Shown in pieces: positions 14,160 to 22,023 of a DNA stretch of 22,023 nucleotides. Source of the DNA: Burkholderiales bacterium (lineage in GTDB: Bacteria > Pseudomonadota > Gammaproteobacteria > Burkholderiales > Casimicrobiaceae); contig JAITBX010000091.1 in assembly GCA_031283405.1 (NCBI GenBank), positions 1 through 22,023 on the forward strand, written 5' to 3'. Every line of letters starts with the position of its first letter. Position 1 is the first letter of the stretch. The notes beneath the pieces were generated by a model, which saw nothing but the letters and a program-made list of their open reading frames with translations, was not told where the DNA came from and ran no database searches. The position numbers were made by a program, and so were the translations under genes.

Positions 14160-15673
14160 TCCCGCTTCAACTGCGGGAACAGCAGCACATCGCGGATCGA
14201 CGGGCTGTCGGTGAGGAGCATCACGAGGCGGTCGATGCCGATGCCTTCGCCTGCGGTCGGCGGCAAGCCGTATTCAAGCGCGCGAATGTAATCGGCGTCG
14301 TAGTACATCGCTTCTTCATCGCCGGCGTTGCGGGCGGCGGCTTGCGCTTGAAAGCGCGCGGCCTGATCTTCGGGATCGTTCAATTCGGAAAAGCCGTTGG
14401 CCATTTCGCGGCGGGTGATGAACAGCTCGAAGCGGTCGGTGATGGCGGGGTTGGCGTCGTTGACGCGCGCCAGCGGCGAAACGTCGATGGGGTGCGCGTA
14501 GATGAATGTCGGCTGCACAAGTTTTTCTTCGGTGGTGGCTTCAAACAATTTCAGTTGCAGCACGCCCAAGCCGTCGGTCGGCAACGCTTCGACGCCCAAC
14601 GCGGTTAAAGTTTTTCTCAGATAAGCAGAGCCGGCCAGCGCTTCTTTTGTGTGATGCGGATAGTGGTGATGAATCGCTTCGGCCATCGTCATTCGCGCAA
14701 ACGGTTGCGAAAGGTCGATGGTGTCGCCTTGATAAGTGATCATCGTCGTGCCCAGCACTTTTTGCGCGATTTCGCGGAACAGCGTTTCGGTGAGGTACAT
14801 CAGGTAACGATAATCGCGATACGCTTCGTAGAATTCGATCATGGTAAATTCGGGATTGTGGCGCGTCGAGATGCCTTCGTTGCGAAAGCTGCGATTGATT
14901 TCAAAGACGCGCTCCAGTCCGCCGACGGTCAGCCGCTTCAAATACAATTCAGGCGCGATGCGCAGATACAAATCCGCATCGAGAGCGTTGTGGCGCGTTT
15001 TGAACGGGCGCGCGGTGGCGCCGCCGGGGATCGGATGCATCATCGGCGTTTCCACTTCGAGGTAACCGCGCGCGACGAAAAATTCGCGGATCGCGCGCAG
15101 GATGTTGGAACGCTTGATGAACACTTCGCGCGACGCCGGATTCATGATGAGATCGAGGTAGCGCTGGCGGTATTTTTGTTCCTGATCGGTGAGGCCGTGA
15201 AATTTTTCCGGCAACGGACGCAACGATTTCGACAGCAAACGCAAGGTTTTGACTTTGATCGACAGCTCGCCCGTTTTTGTTTTGAACAGCACGCCTTGCG
15301 CGCCGACGATGTCGCCCAAGTCCCAATGTTTGAACGCTTCGTGAACCTCGGCGCCGACATTGTCGTTGGAAATGAAAAGCTGAATGCGTCCCGACATGTC
15401 TTGCAGGGTGGCGAAGCTGGCTTTGCCCATCACCCGTTTCAACATCATGCGACCGGCAACGCTGCACGAAACGTTTTTTTGTTCCAGCGCGTCGTGATCG
15501 AGCGAATCATATTGCGCGTGCAAATCGGCGGCTAATGCGTCGCGTGAAAAATCATTCGGAAAGGCGATGCCTTGTTCACGCAGCACGGCAAGTTTTTGGC
15601 GGCGCTCGGCGATGATCTGGTTTTCGTCTTGCTCGGTAACAGGAGCAGCGGTGGGGCGTTCAGAATCGGTCAT
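14156..15673 (-). CDS. lysS: Lysyl-tRNA synthetase, class II
   Basis: A 505-residue class II synthetase. An N-terminal OB-fold anticodon-binding domain (VAGRMMLKRVMGKASFATLQ, DMSGRIQLFISND) precedes the catalytic core. Motif 2 is in RSFRNEGISTRHNPEFTMIE, and motif 3 is GIGIDRLVMLLTDSPSIRDV near the C-terminus. Length and ending (LLFPQLKRE) match bacterial LysS. The ATG at 15673 lies 26 bp after prfB; prfB-lysS is also the order in Escherichia coli, where they are co-transcribed. The ribosome-binding site is weak. Confidence 0.97.
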   Translation of the reverse strand: MTDSERPTAAPVTEQDENQIIAERRQKLAVLREQGIAFPNDFSRDALAADLHAQYDSLDHDALEQKNVSCSVAGRMMLKRVMGKASFATLQDMSGRIQLFISNDNVGAEVHEAFKHWDLGDIVGAQGVLFKTKTGELSIKVKTLRLLSKSLRPLPEKFHGLTDQEQKYRQRYLDLIMNPASREVFIKRSNILRAIREFFVARGYLEVETPMMHPIPGGATARPFKTRHNALDADLYLRIAPELYLKRLTVGGLERVFEINRSFRNEGISTRHNPEFTMIEFYEAYRDYRYLMYLTETLFREIAQKVLGTTMITYQGDTIDLSQPFARMTMAEAIHHHYPHHTKEALAGSAYLRKTLTALGVEALPTDGLGVLQLKLFEATTEEKLVQPTFIYAHPIDVSPLARVNDANPAITDRFELFITRREMANGFSELNDPEDQAARFQAQAAARNAGDEEAMYYDADYIRALEYGLPPTAGEGIGIDRLVMLLTDSPSIRDVLLFPQLKRE

Positions 15674-15699
15674 GATGATTTCAGAAAAAAGGTGAAAGG

Positions 15700-16804
15700 C
15701 TACACGCCTTGTTTCAAACTCTCGGCAATGAAGTCGTCGAGATCGCCGTCGAGCACGGCCTGAGTGTTGCCGACTTCGTGATTGGTGCGCAAATCCTTGA
15801 TGCGCGATTGGTCGAGCACATAGGAGCGAATCTGATGCCCCCAGCCGATGTCGGTCTTGGAATCTTCAAGCTTTTGTTGTTCGGCTTGCCGCTTGCGCAA
15901 TTCCATTTCGTAGAGTCGCGCTTTCAGCATCGCCATCGCTTCGGCGCGGTTGCGATGTTGCGAACGATCGTTCTGGCAGACGACGACGATGCCGGACGGC
16001 TCGTGCGTGATACGCACGGCGGAATCGGTTTTGTTGATATGTTGACCGCCGGCGCCGGACGCGCGAAAGGTGTCGATGCGCAGATCGGCCGGGTTGATTT
16101 CGACTTCGATCGAGTCATCGACTTCGGGGTAAACGAAGACGCTGGAGAACGACGTGTGACGGCGCGCGTTGGAATCGAACGGACTCTTGCGCACCAAGCG
16201 ATGCACGCCGATTTCGGTGCGCAGATAGCCGTAAGCGTAATCGCCGATGACTTTGATCGACGCGCCTTTGATGCCCGCTACGTCGCCGGGCGATTCTTCG
16301 AGAATCTCGGTTTTGTAGCCGCGCCGCTCGCAATAACGCAAGTACATGCGCAGCAGCATCGACGCCCAATCCTGCGCTTCGGTGCCGCCGCTGCCGGCCT
16401 GAATGTCGATGAAGCAGTTGTTGGGATCGAGCGGGTTTGAAAACATCCGGCGAAATTCGAGATCGCCGACGGTTTTTTCCAGCTTGGCGACATCGGTTTG
16501 CACCGACAGCAGTATGCCTTCGTCGTTTTCTTCGCGCGCCAGCTCGAAAAGCTCGGCGCTTTCGTCGATGCCGCGAGCCAATCGGGTCAGCGAATCAACG
16601 ACATTTTCCAGTAATTTTTTTTCACGACCCAGCTCCTGCGCTTTCTGGGGATCGTCCCAGATCGCGGAGTCTTGCATCGCTTCATCAACAATTTTCAGCC
16701 GCGCCGCTTTGACATCGAAGTCAAAGATACCTCCGTAAGGCGGCGCTGCGTTCGGCGATGTCGGACAGCGTGTGGTCGATCAGATTGAGTTGTTCGGCTT
16801 CCAT
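15700..16804 (-). CDS. prfB: Peptide chain release factor 2, made by programmed +1 frameshift
   Basis: The gene needs two frames. The first runs from the ATG at 16804 for 27 codons (MEAEQLNLIDHTLSDIAERS, then AALRRYL) to an in-frame TGA at 16721-16723. Skipping one base gives GAC and the second frame, which encodes 340 more residues to 15700. The total of about 367 is the normal RF2 size. The second part has the stop-codon-reading SPF tripeptide (KSPFDSNARRHTSF) and the peptidyl-tRNA hydrolysis motif GAGGQH. It releases proteins at UAA and UGA. Low RF2 makes ribosomes pause at this UGA and shift, so the protein controls its own amount. It heads the prfB-lysS transcript. Confidence 0.96.
16721..16737 (-). 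promoter_or_regulatory. prfB programmed frameshift site
   Basis: On the minus strand the site reads CGGAGGTATCTTTGAC. It has a Shine-Dalgarno-like GGAGG three bases before CTT, then the slippery CTT-T and the stop TGA followed by C (a weak UGAC context). This matches the known RF2 frameshift signal (AGGGGGTATCTTTGAC in Escherichia coli) element by element. Confidence 0.95.
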
Positions 16805-16843
16805 GATGCGTTACTTTTTGATGAGCGAAAAGGGAAATATGGA

Positions 16844-16849
16844 ATTATA
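16844..16849 (-). promoter_or_regulatory. Candidate -10 box for prfB
   Basis: A perfect TATAAT on the minus strand lies 40 bases before the prfB ATG, in the divergent spacer with the TPR gene. No good -35 is seen at the right distance. The same bases read TATACT on the plus strand (16846-16851) and could serve the TPR gene. Confidence 0.4.
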
Positions 16850-16903
16850 CTCTCAGGATCAGCCGTTCCGGCATTCGCGGCTTTCGTTCTAAAGGGGTTT
16901 TGT

Positions 16904-17839
16904 ATGAAACAGCGTATTCATTTTTTTTCTTGCGTTGCTTTTGCCGCCGCTTGGCTGGCGTGGCCGATGATGACTCTTGGGCAAACGCCGGAGGGCGGGA
17001 AGCCGGTTGCGGAAAAACCGGTTGCCGCGTCTGCGGCATCATCGCCGTCGCCCATTCCGACTGTTTTGTCGGTTGAAGTGCGGGCGTTGTACGAATTGCA
17101 GATGAAGACGCTGCGTGCGCAAATCGACGCGGCGAAATGGCCGGACGCGCTGGTGACTGCCGAAACCATGAACAAGGAACGTCCGCGCGAGCCGCAGGCG
17201 CGGTTTCTGAAAACCATTGCGTTAACCGAATTGGGACGCGGGAGCGAAGCGGAGCGCGAGTTGCAGGCGCTGGTGGCCGATTATCCCGAGTTGCCGGAGC
17301 CGCACAACAACTTGGCGACCTTGTACGCCAAAAGAGGCGAGTACGAACTGGCGCGCCGCGAATTGGAACTGGCGCTGATCGCCGTGCCGGATTACGAGAT
17401 GGCGCACGCCAATCTGGCCGACTTGCAGTTGCAACAAGCCATCGAACATTACCGGCGAGCGGCGGCGCTTGCCAAAAACAGCAAAGAAAAAAGAGCGATG
17501 CAAGCGCGCGCCGACGCAGTGCAAACGCTGCTTGTCGCAGAAACAAAATCAGCGCAAGCCGATAAAACGGCGGAAGTTGCAAAGAATGCGGATGCAGTAA
17601 AGAGCACAGATGCAGCAAAGGGCGATGATGTGGCCAAGAGCGCGGTCAAGAATGAGAAAGACGCCGCCAAGAAAGATGACTTTTTGTCTGGCGGCTGCGA
17701 TGCGCCGCCGGGGTTTGGCGGGAAAGACGGCGATGATGTTTTCTCTTCAAACGGAACGTGTGAAATTGATTTCGATGAACCGCCGCCGGAGAAGAAAGAT
17801 GGCGGAGGTGAAAAAGAGGGAAAGGCGAAAAAGCCTTGA
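16904..17839 (+). CDS. Exported tetratricopeptide-repeat protein
   Basis: A 311-residue protein with a signal peptide (MKQRIHFFSCVAFAAAWLAW, cleavage near LGQ). About four helical repeats of TPR character span roughly residues 60-205 (for example ARFLKTIALTELGRGSEAER and PEPHNNLATLYAKRGEYELA). An Ala/Lys/Asp-rich low-complexity tail follows, with two cysteines (GGCDAPPGFG and NGTCEIDFDEP) that may form a disulfide. TPR domains bind other proteins; the partner is unknown. The start at 16904 is chosen for the signal peptide and the AAAGGGG ribosome-binding site; the frame is open further upstream to 16772, but that would mask the signal. It is divergent from prfB and convergent with the restriction operon. 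Confidence 0.78.
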   Translation: MKQRIHFFSCVAFAAAWLAWPMMTLGQTPEGGKPVAEKPVAASAASSPSPIPTVLSVEVRALYELQMKTLRAQIDAAKWPDALVTAETMNKERPREPQARFLKTIALTELGRGSEAERELQALVADYPELPEPHNNLATLYAKRGEYELARRELELALIAVPDYEMAHANLADLQLQQAIEHYRRAAALAKNSKEKRAMQARADAVQTLLVAETKSAQADKTAEVAKNADAVKSTDAAKGDDVAKSAVKNEKDAAKKDDFLSGGCDAPPGFGGKDGDDVFSSNGTCEIDFDEPPPEKKDGGGEKEGKAKKP

Positions 17840-17908
17840 TGGCTTCGGTCCCTTGAAGCGAATCTGTTTCGACCGTGCGTTTCTCTCTAATCAAGCTTGA
17901 ACCGATAA

Positions 17909-19828
17909 CTATAAATCGTTCATCCTAATTGGAAGCAACGCATTCAAACGTCCCAACGCCTGCATCACGAGTTGCCCTTGTTCCTCAAGGCCGGCGAGGA
18001 TCTGCGCCGGGGTTCGTTCATCGACCGTTGCCACTGCATTCGGATTGACCGCCTTCAGATCGAACGTCGCTGCATCGATGGCAGCAGCTTCGGCCTCCAA
18101 TTCTCGCGCGGTCTTTTCCTGTTCGCGGATAGTGGCTTCTTTCGCTTCGATTTCGATGCCGGCGGCCTTGTCTTGTTTCAGGCGCTTGAGGTTTTCCTTC
18201 AGATCGACCACCGCCGCTTTGATGTCCGCCGCCTTGTCCAGCAGCGGCTGCATCCCCTCGCGCGCCTTCGCCCGGCGGGCGGAAAAATCCACCGTCCACG
18301 AGTAGCGGCTGTCGCCGCGCTCAGGCAAAAGCCGCGCATAACTGGGGAAGGGCTGCCCGGTATTGGCCTCGCTGGCGTTCCATTCATCCAGCAACGCGGC
18401 GGGCAAGGCACTGTCGCCCAATACCGCGCCATCCCTGTCGAAGCCGAAGTGCGCCAGCGTCAGCGGCGTCTTTTTGCCGACCTTCACCCACGACAGGTCG
18501 TAATACCAGATGCGTTCGGTTTTCTTGCCCTTGGTGAAAAACAGCAGGTTCGTCTTGACGCCCGCGCCCGCCGTGGAAAACACGCCGCCCGGCAGGCTGA
18601 CGATGGCCCACAGTTCGCACTCGTCCAGCAGCTTGCGCTTGGTCTCGACGAAGGCGCTCTCGTTGGCACGGAACAGCAAGCCCTCGTCCAGCACGATGGC
18701 GCAAACGCCGCCGGGCGCGAGTTCGGAAAGAATGTCCTGCACGAACAGCACCTGCGTGGCGCTGGTCTCGAAGGCGAAATTTTTCTGCGCGTCCTTGCCT
18801 TCCTTGCTGCCGAAGGGTGGGTTGGTCAGGATCACGTCGAACTGACTAGGCGCATGGTCGAAGAGCGCCGCGTAGGTGGGGCGGCGGGTCAGCGAATTGC
18901 CGTGCCACAGGTTCGGCTGGTCAATGCCGTGCAACACCAGATTCGCCAGCGCGATGGGAAAAACGAGGTTTTCCTTTTCGCGCCCGAAAAAAGTGTCGCG
19001 CTTGAGTTTCTCGATGTCGGTGCTGGTCGCCGCATTGCCCAGTTTGTTCGCGATGTGCTCGTAGGCCACGGCGAGAAAACCGCCCGTACCGCAACAAGGA
19101 TCATACACCGTTTGCCCCAGGGACGGATTCACCGTATGCACCATCGCGCGGATGATTTCGCGCGGGGTGAAGAACTGACCGCCGTCGGAATTCTTTTCGC
19201 CCATTTTCAGCAGCAGGTCTTCGTACACCTGCGAGAGCGTAAAGAAGTGCGTGTCGTCGATATGCTCGATGCTGATTTCATGCACGCGGTCGAGGATGTC
19301 GCGCAGATTCGTTTCATTGTCTACGCGCACGCGCTCCACCGCCGTCATGATACGGCCGATGATGCGCTGCCTGGGCGTCGCCATCGGGTTGGGCAGGCCG
19401 CTATGCGGATTCACGTCCAGCCCGTGCAGATGCGGCAAGAGTTCCTTGTTGATGAAATCGAACAGCCGACCATCCCCGGCGGCGAACAGTTCCCGCCGCT
19501 TCCAGCCTTGCGGCTTGCCTTCCGGCGTTTTGGGATGATCCGGTTTATCCGAGCACGGCGCAGCCCAATCCTGCCAGCGGTAAGGGCTGCGCAAGGCGGG
19601 CGAGAAATCCGCGCCAAGCGCCTCGGCCCGTTCCGCGTCGCGCGTTTCCTGCGCGTCGAAAATGCGCAGAAACAAAATCCAAGTCAGTTCCGGCACGTAT
19701 TGCAAGGCGCTGGCGCAGTTGGAGCGCCGCATCACATCGCATACGCCCTTGATGAAAGCCGACAGCGATTGCGTGGAAGCGATGGCTTTGGGGGTCTTCA
19801 CCGCGCGTTTTCCTGTGGAGCGTGACAC
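17909..19828 (-). CDS. hsdM: Type I restriction-modification DNA methyltransferase subunit
   Basis: A 639-residue N6-adenine methyltransferase. An N-terminal HsdM domain (about 20-165) precedes the catalytic domain with GGQFFTPREIIRAMV (217-231), SAM-binding motif I DPCCGTGGF (243-251) and catalytic motif IV NPPF (336-339). A C-terminal coiled coil (about residues 525-595, rich in Glu, Lys and Ala) probably contacts HsdS. Together they methylate the recognition site and protect self DNA. The start is GTG at 19828, three bases after the dinD stop. No terminator is obvious in the 69-bp spacer to the convergent TPR gene. Confidence 0.94.
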   Translation of the reverse strand: MSRSTGKRAVKTPKAIASTQSLSAFIKGVCDVMRRSNCASALQYVPELTWILFLRIFDAQETRDAERAEALGADFSPALRSPYRWQDWAAPCSDKPDHPKTPEGKPQGWKRRELFAAGDGRLFDFINKELLPHLHGLDVNPHSGLPNPMATPRQRIIGRIMTAVERVRVDNETNLRDILDRVHEISIEHIDDTHFFTLSQVYEDLLLKMGEKNSDGGQFFTPREIIRAMVHTVNPSLGQTVYDPCCGTGGFLAVAYEHIANKLGNAATSTDIEKLKRDTFFGREKENLVFPIALANLVLHGIDQPNLWHGNSLTRRPTYAALFDHAPSQFDVILTNPPFGSKEGKDAQKNFAFETSATQVLFVQDILSELAPGGVCAIVLDEGLLFRANESAFVETKRKLLDECELWAIVSLPGGVFSTAGAGVKTNLLFFTKGKKTERIWYYDLSWVKVGKKTPLTLAHFGFDRDGAVLGDSALPAALLDEWNASEANTGQPFPSYARLLPERGDSRYSWTVDFSARRAKAREGMQPLLDKAADIKAAVVDLKENLKRLKQDKAAGIEIEAKEATIREQEKTARELEAEAAAIDAATFDLKAVNPNAVATVDERTPAQILAGLEEQGQLVMQALGRLNALLPIRMNDL

Positions 19829-19831
19829 GAT

Positions 19832-20560
19832 TCAATTGTCCTGTGAAAAAGGGTTGAGCAGGCGCGCGCCGGTAGGCGCGAAATCGTCAATCAAATTTTC
19901 CTCGGTCTGAGTGGCGCGGAACAAGTTGGCCGCCAGTTCCGTGCTGCCCATGTGATCGAGGATTTTCTGGCTCTTTTTCAAATCCTTGCGGGCGTGGATG
20001 TCTTTCGCGCCCAGTCCGCCATAGAGACCTTTGTAGCCGTGATCCTGAAACACGGCGTAATCCAGCGGCGTCTCCACCCCGGCATCCCTGGCTGTGGCAG
20101 CCAGATGCTTGTTGTGAGTCGCCAGTTCATTGCGGATGGCCAGTCGCTTTTCATCCTCGGGCAATTGCGCGAACTTCGCCTCGTCGGCCAGTTCCTGCCG
20201 CCGGGTCTGCATGGCAAAGTAGGTTTGGCCATTGGCGATCACCGGTTTGCTTGGGTCCCCGTTCTGCACGACCAAGTAACAGGCGTAGCGGGACAAGCGC
20301 ACATCCGACACTGGACGTTGCGCCCTTGAGCCGATGGCGACCATTTTGGTGACGTCACCGAAATGGTCTTCGGGCCGTCTGTTGGACTGTGCGCAGGCCA
20401 CGCGCGCCTTGTCCACCACCTGCATGAAATTGCGCCAATCCTGATACTCCAGCACGGGAGCCAAATCACGAGCCGACCAGAACTCGTTGCCGTCCGGGTC
20501 GGTCTGGCGAATGGTGTCGAAGGTGGCCTGGTGCTGCTGACTCAGTTGACTTTCAGTCAT
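19832..20560 (-). CDS. dinD: DNA-damage-inducible protein D family
   Basis: A 242-residue protein. The N-terminal half is a BRO-N/DinD-type domain (FWSARDLAPVLEYQDWRNF, then HFGDVTKMVAIGSRAQRPVS and VRLSRYACYLVVQNGDPSKP). The helical half resembles DinD (RRQELADEAKFAQLPEDEKR, HMGSTELAANLFRATQTEEN). In Escherichia coli DinD is LexA-controlled and inhibits RecA filament growth; whether this copy does so is inference. The start at 20560 is chosen because AAGGAA lies eight bases upstream and the ATG overlaps the hsdS stop (ATGA); an in-frame start 18 codons earlier would run inside hsdS. It sits between hsdS and hsdM, a position DinD genes are known to take in type I operons. Confidence 0.88.
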   Translation of the reverse strand: MTESQLSQQHQATFDTIRQTDPDGNEFWSARDLAPVLEYQDWRNFMQVVDKARVACAQSNRRPEDHFGDVTKMVAIGSRAQRPVSDVRLSRYACYLVVQNGDPSKPVIANGQTYFAMQTRRQELADEAKFAQLPEDEKRLAIRNELATHNKHLAATARDAGVETPLDYAVFQDHGYKGLYGGLGAKDIHARKDLKKSQKILDHMGSTELAANLFRATQTEENLIDDFAPTGARLLNPFSQDN

Positions 20561-21747
20561 GACGGGCTTCCTTGTGGGGTGAAAGCTTGGGCGAGGATGC
20601 GTTGCGGCAGGCACTCGATCTCGGCCAGTTGCGCGGCGGCGGCTTGGGTGATGGCGTCGGCTTCGGCGAGTTGGGCCTTCAGGCGTTGGACGAACTGGCG
20701 TTGTTTGTCCAGAGGCAAATCAGGAATGCCGATGGATTCTATGACTTGCTGATTAATGGTCAGTTGCCCGGCAGAAGTGGAGGCCGCTTCTTCGATCAAC
20801 GCCCGCGCAGCAGGCGAGCCAGCGCAAAAACGGGCGAATTCCGCATCGATGCCTGACTTAAGGCAGACTCGAATCAAATGGTCGTTGAAAATCACGTCAT
20901 GCGGAATATCGGCACCAACAACACAGCAACGCCCAACAATTTCACGAGCACCGTTGACTCGAATGAATAGAAGATTGTCCGGCTCAAGGCGATACGTATT
21001 GGCTTCCTTATCCGAAACGAAACCTCTACGCGGCTTGGATAAATCGATTTGCCCACTGGAAACGTCCGCAATGCGCAAGACAATGGGGCCGGTTTCTTCG
21101 GTGCCCGGTCGTCGACCAAAGCCATTGCGATACGAAGTTACCCATTCGCCAAACTTTTTCAGTTTCACATCAACCAAACTATCGAACGCAGCTTGCAACA
21201 ATCGGCGGCGCAGCAACTCGGCTTCCCGTACCTGTACCTGCGCCGCCTGCCGCGCGGTTTCCACCTCGGCCAGTTGAGCTTTCAGGCGTACGGCGATTTG
21301 GCGTTGTTCGCTGATTGGCACCCAAGGAACTCGCAAGTCACGAATGACAGTTTGGCTGATATTGGGTTGCGCTCCACCAAAACTGGTTATAATCAGCTTG
21401 TTTCGGATGCTGAGTAGCCAATAAAAAAGATAATCGCGCTCCAGATTCTCGTTCGGCGTAATCGCACAAATCGCTTGGTTCGTTGCGGCTGGGAACGTCA
21501 AGATGCCAAGTTTGCCAACTGTGGCACCGTACATCGCTAAAAGCAAAGTCCCGATGGGCAGCAACTTGGCGCTTGAGTTTTCCAAGCCTTGCAGCGTAAT
21601 CATTTCTTCAGCAGAAAAAATCTCGCCATCCGGCAACTCACCAGACTTCAACCACGGAATGTCACCGCCGTAGTACGCCTTGTTCCCCCGAGATGGTGTG
21701 CCCCCGCTGGTAGTCCCGGCCAACCTACTCAATAAAATGAGCTTCAT
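20557..21747 (-). CDS. hsdS: Type I restriction-modification specificity subunit
   Basis: A 396-residue protein with two target-recognition domains. TRD1 runs from the N-terminus (LAGTTSGGTPSRGNKAYYGG, LKSGELPDGEIF) and ends with PNISQTVIRDLRVPWVPISE. TRD2 starts near residue 205 (FGEWVTSYRNGFGRRPGTEE) and ends with TINQQVIESIGIPDLPLDKQ. Each is followed by a matching helix (RLKAQLAEVETARQ and RLKAQLAEADAITQ) that acts as spacer and HsdM-docking site. Each TRD reads one half of a split DNA target, which cannot be predicted from sequence. The ATG overlaps the end of hsdR as ATGA. The two helix-coding parts are also similar in DNA. Confidence 0.93.
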   Translation of the reverse strand: MKLILLSRLAGTTSGGTPSRGNKAYYGGDIPWLKSGELPDGEIFSAEEMITLQGLENSSAKLLPIGTLLLAMYGATVGKLGILTFPAATNQAICAITPNENLERDYLFYWLLSIRNKLIITSFGGAQPNISQTVIRDLRVPWVPISEQRQIAVRLKAQLAEVETARQAAQVQVREAELLRRRLLQAAFDSLVDVKLKKFGEWVTSYRNGFGRRPGTEETGPIVLRIADVSSGQIDLSKPRRGFVSDKEANTYRLEPDNLLFIRVNGAREIVGRCCVVGADIPHDVIFNDHLIRVCLKSGIDAEFARFCAGSPAARALIEEAASTSAGQLTINQQVIESIGIPDLPLDKQRQFVQRLKAQLAEADAITQAAAAQLAEIECLPQRILAQAFTPQGSPS

Positions 21748-22023
21748 ACCCCAAACAACCTCGCCTTAGCCTCCCGCATCACCTGCCCCGGTTGCCCCAA
21801 CGCGCGCAAGGCATTCAACCCGCCGGCTTGCAGGATTTCCGGCACCTCCCACAGCGTCGGCGTTTCCAGCGCCTCGGTGCCGCCTTGGGCGAATTGCCCG
21901 CCCAGCCCCTTGAGGACGATGGCGGATTTGGCATTCATGCCGGCGAACCATGCGGCGTTGGCGCTCACGTATTGCGCGCCGCGTTCGGGGCGTTTCAACG
22001 CGTGGGCGTGGTAGCCGTGGTGG
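21744..22023 (-). CDS. hsdR: Type I restriction enzyme R subunit, C-terminal end (partial)
   Basis: The last 92 or so residues of a protein that enters from the right edge: YHAHALKRPERGAQYVSANA, then AWFAGMNAKSAIVLKGLG, and an ending GGLNALRALGQPGQVMREAK before ARLFGV. No nuclease or helicase motif falls in this part, so the call rests on its place directly before hsdS (4-bp overlap) and on the general likeness of this ending (xGGLxxLxxLGxPxxxxxExKxRLF) to the C-termini of EcoEI-type HsdR proteins. The R subunit cuts and translocates DNA using ATP. The frame is open through the window edge. Confidence 0.7.
   Translation of the reverse strand, partial: HHGYHAHALKRPERGAQYVSANAAWFAGMNAKSAIVLKGLGGQFAQGGTEALETPTLWEVPEILQAGGLNALRALGQPGQVMREAKARLFGV

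Noticed and set aside
17840..17908. GCTTC/GAAGC pair as a terminator between the TPR gene and hsdM
   Set aside because: The stem is only five pairs with an eight-base loop and no T-run follows in either direction.
17972..19825. 617-codon plus-strand open frame opposite hsdM
   Set aside because: Antisense shadow; hsdM has full methyltransferase motifs and the shadow has none.

Overview
The window looks like chromosome from a betaproteobacterium with moderate to high GC. The main evidence is the gene string kdsD-kdsC-lptC-lptA-lptB-rpoN-hpf-ptsN followed by hprK-rapZ. HprK next to RapZ and PtsN is characteristic of Betaproteobacteria and a few other Proteobacteria. A finer placement (for example Rhodocyclales) is only a guess.

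Layout. Positions 1-5677 (+) are a compact housekeeping cluster. It covers Kdo synthesis (kdsD, cut by the window edge, and kdsC), LPS transport (lptC, lptA, lptB), sigma-54 (rpoN), ribosome hibernation (hpf) and the nitrogen-PTS protein EIIA-Ntr (ptsN), with a hairpin terminator between hpf and ptsN. Positions 5678-8148 interrupt the usual ptsN-hprK neighbourhood. This stretch holds a dense mosaic of short palindromic repeats, a minus-strand gene for an exported YiiX/YebB-like cysteine hydrolase, and a 163-bp MITE-like element just before hprK. Positions 8149-9999 are hprK-rapZ. Positions 10072-12668 are a methionine ABC importer (metN-metI-metQ), with another repeat copy between metI and metQ.

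Positions 12733-16804 are on the minus strand. In transcription order they are prfB (with the classical RF2 programmed +1 frameshift visible), lysS, an FAD-dependent geranylgeranyl-reductase-like oxidoreductase coupled to lysS by an ATGA overlap, and an unrecognised frameshifted remnant. A divergent exported TPR protein follows at 16904-17839 (+).

Positions 17909-22023 (-) are a type I restriction-modification operon in the order hsdR (3' end only), hsdS, dinD, hsdM. Its genes are joined by two 4-bp ATGA overlaps and one 3-nt gap, so a DinD protein is built into the restriction operon. This is the most accessory-looking part of the window.

No tRNA, rRNA or CRISPR array was found. The most interesting signals are (a) a family of short hairpins that keep their base pairing while their sequence changes, one of which supplies the last codons and stop of a gene; (b) the MITE-like element; (c) the R-S-DinD-M operon; and (d) the frameshifted remnant after the FAD reductase. 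I found no clear candidate for a wholly new system.
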